Origin: JAABVY01 sp964496505
GTDB lineage: Bacteria > Zixibacteria > MSB-5A5 > JAABVY01
DNA: 58,524 bases
Assembly: GCA_964496505.1 (NCBI GenBank)
Contig: CAZBZV010000019.1
Location: forward strand, 1 to 58,524
Reading direction: 5' to 3'
In this document: positions 1-7,249 of the stretch, one piece after another
Position numbering within the stretch: the first letter of the stretch is position 1
Layout: each line of letters begins with the position of its first letter
Notes under the pieces: generated by a model
Told to the model about the DNA's origin: nothing
Database searches by the model: none
What the model saw: the letters and a program-made list of their open reading frames with translations, nothing else
Made by a program: the position numbers and the translations under genes

Positions 1-1
1 C

Positions 2-175
2 GGCGGACCAGAGCCTTTACCAGTACTGGCATGCGGTGATGCCAATACAGATGCGGCCGTTAATGTATCTGATGTAATATGGATAATTAATTATGTCTAT
101 ACAGGGGGTGCGCCCCCGGGAGATTGTTCGCCAGGATCATGGACCGGCCAGGGCGGAAATTGTTGTCCATTTTAA
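2..175 (+). CDS. C-terminal end of a dockerin-containing exported protein (partial)
   Basis: The reading frame is open from the left edge and stops with TAA at 173-175, giving 57 visible residues. They contain one type I dockerin-like repeat: GDANTDAAVNVSDV matches the calcium-loop spacing D-x-N-x-D-x3-N-x2-D and is followed by a WIINYVYTGGAPP helix and linker. The tail ends in a Cys-rich stretch (CSPG, NCCPF). Such single repeats commonly close large secreted proteins in Zixibacteria-like genomes, where they may mediate protein-protein attachment or simply bind calcium. The rest of the protein lies outside the window, so its main activity cannot be told. It is convergent with the aldolase gene, 9 bases away. 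Confidence 0.8.
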   Translation, partial: GGPEPLPVLACGDANTDAAVNVSDVIWIINYVYTGGAPPGDCSPGSWTGQGGNCCPF

Positions 176-184
176 CTTGATTAA

Positions 185-823
185 CTATTTTTGTCTATTA
201 AAAATCGTCCTTATCTTCTCGACCTCATCGGGTTTGAGGCGATTTGGCCTGCCCATAAGGCTGGCGTAGAAATAGACCAGCGCCTGATACTCGCAGGTCT
301 CGATTTTCAGGTAGGCCTCCTCCAATGTCGTCCCGCTTGAGGTAACTCCATGCTGTTTAAGCACGAAGATATCCGAGCCGGGGAGATGCGCCTCCATCAG
401 GCTGGGCAGATCATCGGTCGAGGGCGTGGCGTATTCGATCCAGGCGATATTATCCAGCATAATCACACCTTCGGGCAGAATATCCGCATGAAAATGCTTG
501 CCAGCCACCGAAATTGCGGTCGTGACCGGCGGGTGCGCATGCACCACAGCCATAGCATCATGATCGTTATTATATATCGCCAGATGCATCTTGTATTCGC
601 TTGAGGGGGCGCCGGTGCCCATCAGCTTGGAACCGCCCATATCCAGAACAACCAGCTCATCGGCATCAAGCATCCCCTTGGGACGGCCTGATGGCGTTAT
701 CAGGATTTTATCACGTTCAATCCGGCAGGAGATATTGCCGTCACTGCCGGCCAGAAAGCCCTTGTCGTACAAAAGCTTTCCGATCCGCACAATCTCTTGC
801 CTGAGTTGAAATTCATCTTGCAT
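185..823 (-). CDS. class II aldolase / L-fuculose-phosphate aldolase-like protein
   Basis: This is a 212-residue class II aldolase/adducin-fold protein. Members cleave or epimerise phosphorylated sugars (L-fuculose-1-P, L-ribulose-5-P) or act on methylthioribulose-1-P, using a divalent metal. Visible residues are the catalytic Glu76 in PSSE, the metal ligands His95 and His97 in VHAHPP, and His158 in KQHG; the phosphate loop is GSDGNIS near 26-32 and TPSG at 43-46. The frame stays open upstream to 1057, but that extension runs through the tandem repeat array and does not resemble the family. The ATG at 821-823 gives the usual family length. Exact substrate is unknown and no sugar pathway neighbour is present. 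Confidence 0.85.
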   Translation of the reverse strand: MQDEFQLRQEIVRIGKLLYDKGFLAGSDGNISCRIERDKILITPSGRPKGMLDADELVVLDMGGSKLMGTGAPSSEYKMHLAIYNNDHDAMAVVHAHPPVTTAISVAGKHFHADILPEGVIMLDNIAWIEYATPSTDDLPSLMEAHLPGSDIFVLKQHGVTSSGTTLEEAYLKIETCEYQALVYFYASLMGRPNRLKPDEVEKIRTIFNRQK

Positions 824-911
824 ACCTGAAAGAAAGATGCTTAGAGAGGAAATGTCAAGATAATAGAGAATATCTATAGAAATCAATTTCTGGGTGGCCG
901 GGTCAAACTGG

Positions 912-1738
912 TTTGGCCCGGATGAAAAGCATGACCCAAGCCAGCTTGGACATGCCACCCTTCGTGTGCGGCGTATGTCCTCATGCGCCGCGTCAGGCGT
1001 TGTGCACGGGGACGTACACAACGCACTAGATTCAAACATGGTGCAAGGGTGCCCCATCCCCGTCAGGCCGATTTATCGGACTGTAAGGGGTGGGGTTGTT
1101 ATCATCAGGAGACCCACCGCTAAACACAGTGGGGCACCCGCTATATTTGGACCGGATGAAAAGCATGCCCAAGCCAGCTTGGGCATGCCACCCTTCGTGT
1201 ACGGCGTATGTCCTCATGCGCCGCATTAGGCGTCGTGCACGGGCATGTACACAACGCACGAGATTCAAACATGGTGCAAGGGTGCCCCAGCCCCGTCAGG
1301 ACGATTTATCGGACTGTAAGGGTGGGATTGTTATCATCAAGAAGCCCACCGCTAAACGCAGTGGGGCGCCCCCTTATATTTGGACCGGATGAAAAGCATG
1401 CCCAAAGCCAGTTTGGACATGCCACCCTTCGTGTGCGGCGTATGTCCTCATGCGCCGCCTTAGAACGTTGTTCACGGGGACGTACACAACGCACGAGATT
1501 CAAACGTGGTGCAAGGGTCAAGGGTGTCCCATCCCCGCAAGGCCGATTTATCGGACTGTAAGGGGTGGGATTGTTATCATCAAGAAACCCACCGCTAAAC
1601 GCAGTGGGGCACCCGCTATATTTGGACCGGATGAAAAGCATGACCCAAGCCAGCTTGGGCATGCCACCCTTCGTGTGCGGCGTATGTCCTCATGCGCCGC
1701 ATTAGGCGTTGTGCACGGGGACGTACACAACGCACGAA
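912..1738. repeat. tandem array, 3.5 copies of a ~235 bp hairpin-rich unit
   Basis: Units begin at 912, 1146, 1379 and 1621 with TTTGG[AC]CCGGATGAAAAGC (periods 234, 233 and 242; the third unit has a short internal duplication). The fourth breaks off near 1738. Each unit holds, in order: hairpin H1 (GCATGCCCAA / TTGGGCATGC in the best copy), H2 (copy 1 at 968-991, stem GCGGCGTA / TGCGCCGC, loop TGTCCTCA), H3 (997-1024, stem GCGTTGTGCA / TACACAACGC, loop CGGGGACG), and a long-range pairing of GGGTGCCCC (1047-1055) with GGGGCACCC (1131-1139) that encloses two smaller stems. In later copies the changes in this pairing give G-T wobbles on the plus strand. There is no coding signal, transposase or CRISPR-like repeat/spacer pattern. 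Confidence 0.9.
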
Positions 1739-1876
1739 ATACGGAGCATCCACTGAAATTCATAAATAATGCGCGCTATAGCGCATTGCACCGCAACGAT
1801 TTACAAATTTGCGCAGAAATAAGCCTTGCGTAACGGCTTTTGGCTGCGTAGATTGGGTGAGATGGAGAGAGGGCAA

Positions 1877-2022
1877 TTGAAAAAATCTCTATCAATTTGA
1901 CACAATGAAGGTCGCCCCCATGAGGCTGGATCCCACGCCGAGACCTCAGCAATGAGCAGCGGGGAGTAAATGCCCAGGCGGCTATAAAAGCCCTTTACCG
2001 TATTGGTTTGGGAGTTTTTTTT
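1877..2022 (+). ncRNA. possible small RNA with weak promoter and intrinsic terminator
   Basis: On the plus strand a TTGAAA (1877-1882) is followed 18 bases later by a weak -10 CACAAT (1901-1906). About 110 bases further, a hairpin of CCC / GGG and ACC / GGT around a GTATT loop (near 1990-2014) runs into eight T residues. Between them GC-rich segments can pair (TGAGG near 1920 with CCTCA near 1944; CCCCC near 1915 with GGGG near 1960). No known RNA family was recognised: it lacks the tmRNA ends and the RNase P motifs. The call depends on a weak promoter and on pairing judged by eye. Confidence 0.3.
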
Positions 2023-2044
2023 CAAGTCAAATCCCTCTCTCTCC

Positions 2045-2080
2045 AAATTTTAAGCCGCGCCCTTTGGTGCGGCTTTAAAT
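2045..2080. terminator. palindromic hairpin at the end of the thyX operon
   Basis: AAGCCGC (2052-2058) pairs with GCGGCTT (2069-2075), extended by flanking A/T pairs (AAATTTT and TTAAATTT). It lies directly after the stop at 2081 of the minus-strand gene. The T tracts are short on both sides, so it is a modest intrinsic terminator, possibly bidirectional. Confidence 0.5.
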
Positions 2081-2809
2081 TTATTGAGAGGAGGCAAACT
2101 GCTGGAATTTGCGGTAGAAACGAAGCCCCTCAAGATCGCGCCTGACCTCGCCGGTGATATTCTTCAGATTGAATCCGGCCACAACTGTCTGCTGTTTGAC
2201 ATATTTCTTGAACTGGCTCATCCAGGCTGCCACAGCCTCGGTGCTGTATGAATCCAGACGGGATTCGGAGCCTTTGATCAGGATTACGGTGGCGTTATGC
2301 TCAACCGTAAAATGCTTCAGGTCGGGATACTGCTCCACAAGATCGTTTTTTGCCTCGCGAAGCATCTGGGCCAGTTGGAATTGCGAGATAGTATCGGTGA
2401 AATGCTGCACTATAAGATTGATTGTCTTCAAAAGTGTAAAGACGGATTCCTCAGTAAATATGGCTTCTTTCTGATCGGGCTCGGAATATGCACGATTATC
2501 GAGTGCGACCAGAATCGACTTCAAGACCAGATCCAGGGTCGGAATATTCAGATCATCCTTGGCCACGATCAGCACTGCATAGGTTTCGGTGGCCTTGATA
2601 ATCAGCCATCCCCGGCTGAGTTTTAACCTGAATTTGGAAGGGCCGTCAATAAAGCTCAAAATGTCCATAAACTTTGTCCGCAGGGAATCCCGGAACTTCT
2701 CGTCAAAACTGGCAGGCATAATCATACGCGCCTCATCCATATTGCGATCATAAATAATCGCGCCGGATACGCCCACAACTCCTCGTATCTGTTCCAAAAG
2801 ATTCTGCAC
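2081..2809 (-). CDS. Roadblock/LC7-like domain protein
   Basis: This 242-residue cytoplasmic protein has no signal or membrane segment. Residues 1-105 follow the Roadblock/LC7 pattern: an N-terminal helix with QIRGVVGVSGAIIYD, a beta pair ending in RGWLIIKATETYAVLIV, and a long closing helix (TLDLVLKSILVAL). In bacteria such domains (MglB and relatives) bind small Ras-like GTPases or form homodimeric platforms. Residues 115-242 are a mixed helical region I cannot name. The start is GTG at 2807-2809, one base past the stop of the preceding gene, so the two are probably translationally coupled. No MglA-like GTPase is in the window. The domain is assigned by eye; the role in this operon is unknown. 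Confidence 0.6.
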   Translation of the reverse strand: MQNLLEQIRGVVGVSGAIIYDRNMDEARMIMPASFDEKFRDSLRTKFMDILSFIDGPSKFRLKLSRGWLIIKATETYAVLIVAKDDLNIPTLDLVLKSILVALDNRAYSEPDQKEAIFTEESVFTLLKTINLIVQHFTDTISQFQLAQMLREAKNDLVEQYPDLKHFTVEHNATVILIKGSESRLDSYSTEAVAAWMSQFKKYVKQQTVVAGFNLKNITGEVRRDLEGLRFYRKFQQFASSQ

Positions 2810-2810
2810 C

Positions 2811-3419
2811 TTAAGCCGCCTTCAAAAAAGTTAACACACGTTTAGCAGTATCCTTGGGTGAAGCCTCCTCGTCCAGAACGATTATCAGGAAGCTGTCCCG
2901 GTAGCGGAAAATCATGATCCGATCCTCGTCCAGCACAAGATAAGCCTCATCCATACTTCCCCAGCGGGTCATATGATCCAGAAATTCCACCAGCTCGAAC
3001 AGCCGCTCGAAAAGCTGCACCTTCTGCATCTCGATCTCTTCTTCCCGAAACGGGGTCATCAAACCATCGGCGGAAAGGAGAAAGGCCCGCGCCACTCCCT
3101 CGAGATCGATTATATTGTCGAATTCGACATCATTGCCCGCAGTCTTGGAGTAATTCAGAATGAATTCCTGGTTGGACTTGATTATTTTCTCGACCTCGTT
3201 ATGCTGGCGGTTGATATACTTGCCCACCATGGTCTGCTCTTCTTCAGTCTCGAGCTGCCCTTTCCATTCCTTCTGAATTTTATGAATTACAACGCCATCA
3301 AGGATAACCGAGGTGGTTATTCGCGCTTTGGGATGCCAGGCGAATTCCGTCTGGATCTGGATCATGTAATCCTGCCCGGAGACTTTGGAAAGCCTTCCGG
3401 GCGGTTGATATTTGCTCAT
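2811..3419 (-). CDS. Roadblock/LC7-like protein with N-terminal unknown domain
   Basis: The protein has 202 residues and is soluble. The N-terminal ~95 residues are a mixed segment that I do not recognise. Residues ~105-202 look like a Roadblock/LC7 domain: DLEGVARAFLLSADGL resembles the first helix and strand, and the end DRIMIFRYRDSFLIIVLDEE followed by a helix resembles the closing strands. It lies 15 bases after the nrdJ stop with no clear Shine-Dalgarno site, so translation may depend on coupling. With the next gene it would make a Roadblock pair able to form a heterodimer. Conserved placement next to nrdJ would point to a link with nucleotide supply, but that is inference. Confidence 0.5.
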   Translation of the reverse strand: MSKYQPPGRLSKVSGQDYMIQIQTEFAWHPKARITTSVILDGVVIHKIQKEWKGQLETEEEQTMVGKYINRQHNEVEKIIKSNQEFILNYSKTAGNDVEFDNIIDLEGVARAFLLSADGLMTPFREEEIEMQKVQLFERLFELVEFLDHMTRWGSMDEAYLVLDEDRIMIFRYRDSFLIIVLDEEASPKDTAKRVLTFLKAA

Positions 3420-3434
3420 TTTACATTGACGATT

Positions 3435-5711
3435 TTAGCACTTGGAATAGCCGCACGACGGGCATACCAGACAGCCCGACTCGTGCTGGATACGCCCGCC
3501 GCAATCGGGACAGGCTTCCAGATTAACATCGCGATCAACCTTATGATGACCATTTCCAAAATGCTTTTTTAAGATCTTCGCTATAGCATCGGGTATCGAC
3601 ATCACCATCTCACCTTCCTGGTAAATTGGGGATGCCCCGCCAATGCCAACCAACTGATCTATTATATCGTCAATATCGACGCCTGATCTTAGCGCCAAAG
3701 AGATTAATCTTGAAATTGCCTCGGTATCCGCCATGGTTGAAAAACCGGATTTTCCAATCTGAGCGAAGACCTCGAACGGCTTATTTCCGAATTTGTTGAT
3801 TGTTATATAGAGATTGCCGTAGCCGGTGACTATCTTATCGGTAAAACCGTCCAGTGTGGCCGGTCTCTCCTTGGGCATAACTTTCTGCGGAGGAAGCGGC
3901 TCGGCCTCGGCCTGTTCTGTCGCTTGCTGCTCCTTGGGAGTTTTGCCGGTGGAGAGAACCTGGTTTTGGCGGCTGCCGTCACGATAGATCGTCACACCCT
4001 TGCATCCGGTCTTATAGGCCTGCCAGTAGGCGGTGCGGACATCATCCTCGGTAGCCTCATTGGGCAGGTTGATAGTCTTCGAGACCGAGCTGTCGCAATG
4101 TTTCTGGAAGGCGGCCTGGGTGCGGATATGCTCCTCAGGGGTAACATCTGCGGCCGTCACGAATATCCGCTTGACATCCTCGGGAATCTCATCGAATTCC
4201 TTAAGCGAATTCGACTCGGCAATTCGTTCCATCAATTCCTTGGAATAAAATCCGCGCTCCTTGGCAATTTTCTCGAAAAGCGGATTGACTTCGATCAACT
4301 TGGTGTTGTCCATAACATTACGGACATAGCTGACCGCAAAATAGGGCTCGATACCGGAGGAGCAGCCGGCGATAATCGAGATAGTTCCGGTGGGAGCGAT
4401 TGTGGTGATTGTAGCGTTTCGCATCGAAACACCCTCTTCGGCATAAATCGAATCCTTCCAGTTCGGGAATTTGCCGCGAGTCTTGGCAAGCTCCGAGGAA
4501 TGAATATGACCCTTACCGTTGATAAACTCCATCACCTTCTCGCCCAGCTCAAAAGCCTGCTCGGAATTATACGGAATCTGCAGTTTTACCAGCATATCCG
4601 CCCAGCCCATCACACCCAGCCCAACCCGGCGGTTGGAATGAGTCTGCTGTTCGATTTCTGGAATCGGATACTTATTCATATCGATCACATCATCGAGAAA
4701 ATTCACGCCCATCTTGACCAGGTCCAGAAGCTTCTCCCAGTCTATACCCTTTTCCGGATCATCCGGCGAATAATCGCTTGGAAGCGGATCGTAAACGACC
4801 GATCCAAGGTTGATCGAGGCCAGATTGCATGAGTCGTAAGGCGGGAGCGGCTGCTCTCCGCAGGGATTGGTAGCCTCGATCTCCTCGCACTTATTGGTTG
4901 GATTTCTCTGGTTCATCCGGTCGATAAAGATTATCCCGGGTTCACCGGTCAGCCAGGCATGCTTAACCACCTCGTCAAAGACCTTGCGCGCCTCGAGCTT
5001 CTGAGGTTTGCCGTCCTGTGTGTATACCTTGCCGGTACGGGGATCTATCAAATCGTATTCACGGCCTTCTTCAGCCGCATTCATAAACTCGTCTGTCAGG
5101 GCAACCGAGATATTGAAATTCGTCACCTGCGAGAGATCGTCCTTGCAGGAGATGAATTCCATGATATCGGGATGATCCACCCTGAGAATTCCCATATTCG
5201 CGCCGCGGCGCGTACCACCCTGTTTTACCGCCTCGGTGGCGGAATTAAAAACCTTCATAAAGGATACAGGTCCGGAGGCGACTCCCGAAGTGGAAGCCAC
5301 TACAGAATTCCTTGGACGCAGCCTCGAAAAGGCAAAGCCGGTACCGCCGCCGGATTTGTGGATTAATGCGGCATGTTTGATTGTCTCGAAAATATCTTCC
5401 ATCGAATCGCCCACGGGCAGAACGAAACAGGCCGAAAGCTGTCCCAGAGGACGTCCGGCATTCATCAAGGTCGGCGAATTGGGCATAAATTCGCGGTTGG
5501 CGATGGCGTTGTAATAACGCTCCTCAACCCGTTTGACCTCGGCGTCCTCAAGACCGTACTTGTACTCGGCCTTGGCAATGTGTCTTGCCACACGGGTGAA
5601 CATTTCCACCGGGCTCTCAGTGACTTTCCCTTCATCATCCTTGATAAGGTATCGTCTTTCCAATACCTTCATCGCATTTTCGGTCAGACCCAGTTGTCTG
5701 TCGATATGCAT
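3435..5711 (-). CDS. nrdJ: adenosylcobalamin-dependent (class II) ribonucleoside-diphosphate reductase
   Basis: This 758-residue enzyme reduces ribonucleotides to deoxyribonucleotides using adenosylcobalamin as radical source, so it needs neither oxygen nor a second subunit. Visible family features are SPTLMNAGRPLGQLSACF near the N-terminus, SGGGTGFAFSRLRP, RRGANMGIL, the active-site NPCGEQPL near residues 282-289, PTGTISIIAGCSSGIEP, and CKGVTIYRDGSR. The C-terminus ends in a zinc-ribbon-like CPDCGG...CPSCGYSKC that supplies the cysteines re-reducing the active site. No N-terminal ATP-cone is obvious. The start has a very strong ribosome site (AAGGAGGAGGG). It follows thyX by 14 bases, in one operon. 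No cobalamin riboswitch consensus was seen upstream. Confidence 0.95.
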   Translation of the reverse strand: MHIDRQLGLTENAMKVLERRYLIKDDEGKVTESPVEMFTRVARHIAKAEYKYGLEDAEVKRVEERYYNAIANREFMPNSPTLMNAGRPLGQLSACFVLPVGDSMEDIFETIKHAALIHKSGGGTGFAFSRLRPRNSVVASTSGVASGPVSFMKVFNSATEAVKQGGTRRGANMGILRVDHPDIMEFISCKDDLSQVTNFNISVALTDEFMNAAEEGREYDLIDPRTGKVYTQDGKPQKLEARKVFDEVVKHAWLTGEPGIIFIDRMNQRNPTNKCEEIEATNPCGEQPLPPYDSCNLASINLGSVVYDPLPSDYSPDDPEKGIDWEKLLDLVKMGVNFLDDVIDMNKYPIPEIEQQTHSNRRVGLGVMGWADMLVKLQIPYNSEQAFELGEKVMEFINGKGHIHSSELAKTRGKFPNWKDSIYAEEGVSMRNATITTIAPTGTISIIAGCSSGIEPYFAVSYVRNVMDNTKLIEVNPLFEKIAKERGFYSKELMERIAESNSLKEFDEIPEDVKRIFVTAADVTPEEHIRTQAAFQKHCDSSVSKTINLPNEATEDDVRTAYWQAYKTGCKGVTIYRDGSRQNQVLSTGKTPKEQQATEQAEAEPLPPQKVMPKERPATLDGFTDKIVTGYGNLYITINKFGNKPFEVFAQIGKSGFSTMADTEAISRLISLALRSGVDIDDIIDQLVGIGGASPIYQEGEMVMSIPDAIAKILKKHFGNGHHKVDRDVNLEACPDCGGRIQHESGCLVCPSCGYSKC

Positions 5712-5725
5712 ATTTTCCCTCCTCC

Positions 5726-6409
5726 TTAAGAAGAAACCTGCCGCACTGTGCAGTTTTCCTCATCTATTTCAAAATCCCAAAATACTATTGGGGCCTCATT
5801 TTTGAGGATTTTCAAAATTTCCAGACAAATCCGGCGAATTTCCCAATGCGCGCGCTCATGGCATCTTATCTTACAGATATGCCGCCATTCACGGAAATTC
5901 GCGGTCATAACGATTTCAGAGGTGATCCCTCCCGGGAGAATATAGCGTGCATCCTCCTTGGGCACCCCCGCCTCCAGCATCTGCTCATACAGTTCATGAG
6001 TCTGATGTGAAAGCTCCAGGTACTTCTCGGCGAAACCGTTTTCCTTCATGCTCTCCGGAACTACAACCTCGAACTGCTTGCGCACACCATACTCAACATA
6101 ACGCTGCGATTCCTGTGAGGGCGAGGCCACACGATGACGCACGAACTCATGCGTAAATGTCCGCGAACCGCCCTTGATGCGAAATGTGGCGGAGGCATGC
6201 TCCAGGACCGAATGATGTCCCTTACGGATTACCTTCTTTATAAGCTTTTCTGTTGATGACGGCGGATTGTACCTGTGAAAAGAGAGATAGCATGTACGGC
6301 AGGCGCGTTCGATCACATCCTCGCCGTCAGGAGTAATCGCCATCAGTATAACCTCCGGCATCGCTTCTTTGGCCATTTTATCCACGACTTTCTCTTTTAA
6401 ATCTTCCAT
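5726..6409 (-). CDS. thyX: flavin-dependent thymidylate synthase
   Basis: ThyX (227 residues) makes dTMP from dUMP using methylene-tetrahydrofolate, FAD and NADPH, independent of ThyA. The signature R91-H-R-x2-S96-x4-S101-x-R103 is present, with serine in place of the usual asparagine of RHRxxSxNxxSxR. LEHASATFRI and TANFREWRHICKIRC...HWEIR match the conserved folate/dUMP-binding segments. It is the first gene of the operon thyX-nrdJ-Roadblock pair. The transcript probably starts near 6582, leaving a leader of about 170 bases. The ribosome site before ATG 6407-6409 is weak. Pairing ThyX with a class II reductase suits low-oxygen life. Confidence 0.95.
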   Translation of the reverse strand: MEDLKEKVVDKMAKEAMPEVILMAITPDGEDVIERACRTCYLSFHRYNPPSSTEKLIKKVIRKGHHSVLEHASATFRIKGGSRTFTHEFVRHRVASPSQESQRYVEYGVRKQFEVVVPESMKENGFAEKYLELSHQTHELYEQMLEAGVPKEDARYILPGGITSEIVMTANFREWRHICKIRCHERAHWEIRRICLEILKILKNEAPIVFWDFEIDEENCTVRQVSS

Positions 6410-6588
6410 GAAACCAATCCAATCTTTTATCTTTTCACTTCCATGTAAATCATTTTCATGTCACAATTTGCGTTTTTGCACAAAATAGCCCTCAGTTGGG
6501 TTTATATTTTTATAAATTATTATGAAATTCTAAGTAAGTTTATAGCTTTTACTTAAAGAAATACTTTAACTGTACTCTCGCGGATTCT

Positions 6589-6617
6589 ATAATATAAACT
6601 AAATTAGATTCCGTCAA
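6589..6617 (-). promoter_or_regulatory. sigma-70 promoter of the thyX-nrdJ operon
   Basis: Read on the minus strand, TTGACG (6612-6617) and TATTAT (6589-6594) are separated by exactly 17 bases. The predicted start near 6582 leaves about 170 bases of leader before thyX. Confidence 0.75.
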
Positions 6618-6645
6618 GCAAAATATTAAATTTCCATTAAAAAAA

Positions 6646-6693
6646 ATACAATATATTGTGCTCCAACCAATTATAAACCACATTATATTGTAT
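6646..6693. promoter_or_regulatory. pair of NrdR-box-like operators
   Basis: ATACAATATATTGTGC (6646-6661) and CCACATTATATTGTAT (6678-6693) match the published NrdR box acaCwAtATaTwGtgt at 14 and 13 of 16 positions. Their centres are 32 bases apart, about three helical turns, which is the usual NrdR spacing. They lie 28 bases upstream of the -35 box of the thyX-nrdJ promoter. NrdR is the ATP-cone repressor of ribonucleotide reductase genes. A nrdR gene is not in the window. Confidence 0.75.
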
Positions 6694-6940
6694 TTGTTCC
6701 TCCCGGAAAATACACGATTCCTGAGGCCACTTTTTAAGCCGTTGAGATAGTTGCAATTGTAATGTTGAATAATTCGCAAAAACTTTTTTTGAAGGCAGAT
6801 AGTGAATTATGGTGCAAGCTAAGTTGTTGTATGACATGTACATATTTATTTTATGGCAAAGAACTCCAATTAAACTATTGCCGCTTTTTTGCCGATCAAA
6901 GATTGTGATTCAACTGTATAACCGGAAAAGGAGATTTTTT

Positions 6941-7249
6941 ATGCATCCGGGACTTATTGGCGGGATTCTGGGCGGCATAATCGGGCTTCTGGGAGCCGTA
7001 TATGGCACCTATTGCAGTGTTAAGCGCGCTCAGACCAAAAGAGAAAAGAGTTTTATTCTAAAGTCCGCGGCGGTCATGACTTTGGCCTTGGCCGCTTTCC
7101 TTATTCTTCTCCTGACCATAGAATCACCCTGGAGATTTTTACTGTGGGGCGCTTATGGGATTGCATTGCCGCTCGGGATTGTGTATATAAACAAAAAACA
7201 GCAAGCAATCAGGCAGGAGGAAAGCATTGAAGATAAAGCCGAAAGTTAA
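6941..7249 (+). CDS. small two-helix inner-membrane protein, unknown
   Basis: This 102-residue protein starts at ATG 6941 behind AAAAGGAGA; an in-frame upstream start at 6809 lacks a ribosome site. Segment 4-24 (LIGGILGGIIGLLGAVYGTY) and two later hydrophobic segments (about 43-62 and 68-83) predict two or three membrane spans with basic loops. The C-terminus is charged (KKQQAIRQEESIEDKAES). It overlaps the next gene by 23 bases, which suggests coupled translation. No family is recognised. Confidence 0.65.
   Translation: MHPGLIGGILGGIIGLLGAVYGTYCSVKRAQTKREKSFILKSAAVMTLALAAFLILLLTIESPWRFLLWGAYGIALPLGIVYINKKQQAIRQEESIEDKAES

Larger units (their letters stand above)
824..2080. other. 1.26 kb intergenic region with repeat array and possible RNA
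   Basis: No protein gene is supported here. Open frames in this stretch occur on both strands but are repeats of each other across the tandem units, and none has a start with a ribosome site. Contents from left to right: about 90 bases of A/T-rich sequence upstream of the aldolase, the tandem structured array (912-1738), a short spacer, a possible small RNA (about 1912-2022) and a palindromic terminator-like hairpin next to the stop of the gene at 2081. Confidence 0.75.
6410..6940. other. 531 bp A/T-rich divergent regulatory region
   Basis: This gap separates the thyX operon (leftward) from a small membrane protein gene (rightward). It holds a strong leftward promoter (6589-6617) and two NrdR-like boxes (6646-6693). 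No convincing gene or RNA was seen in the remainder; short open frames here are A/T-rich and lack ribosome sites. Confidence 0.7.

Noticed and set aside
912..1738. CRISPR array or satellite of short direct repeats
   Set aside because: The period is ~235 bases with near-identical units and no unique spacers; no cas gene is present.
824..1833. Several open frames of 60-130 codons on both strands in the repeat array, and the upstream extension of the aldolase frame to 1057
   Set aside because: They are the same repeat read in different frames, contain repeated hairpin arms, lack ribosome sites and change frame between units.
1877..2022. tmRNA, 6S RNA or RNase P RNA
   Set aside because: No tag-peptide frame or CCA end, no long bubble-containing hairpin and none of the conserved RNase P motifs.
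1801..2046. 81-codon minus-strand frame downstream of the thyX operon
   Set aside because: No ribosome site, lies across terminator-like hairpins, and composition differs from the neighbouring genes.
3924..4832. 302-codon plus-strand frame opposite nrdJ
   Set aside because: It is the antisense shadow of a strongly conserved gene; no start site or family match.
6410..6582. Cobalamin riboswitch in the thyX-nrdJ leader
   Set aside because: The leader is A/T-rich and lacks the conserved B12-box sequence and GC-rich paired core.
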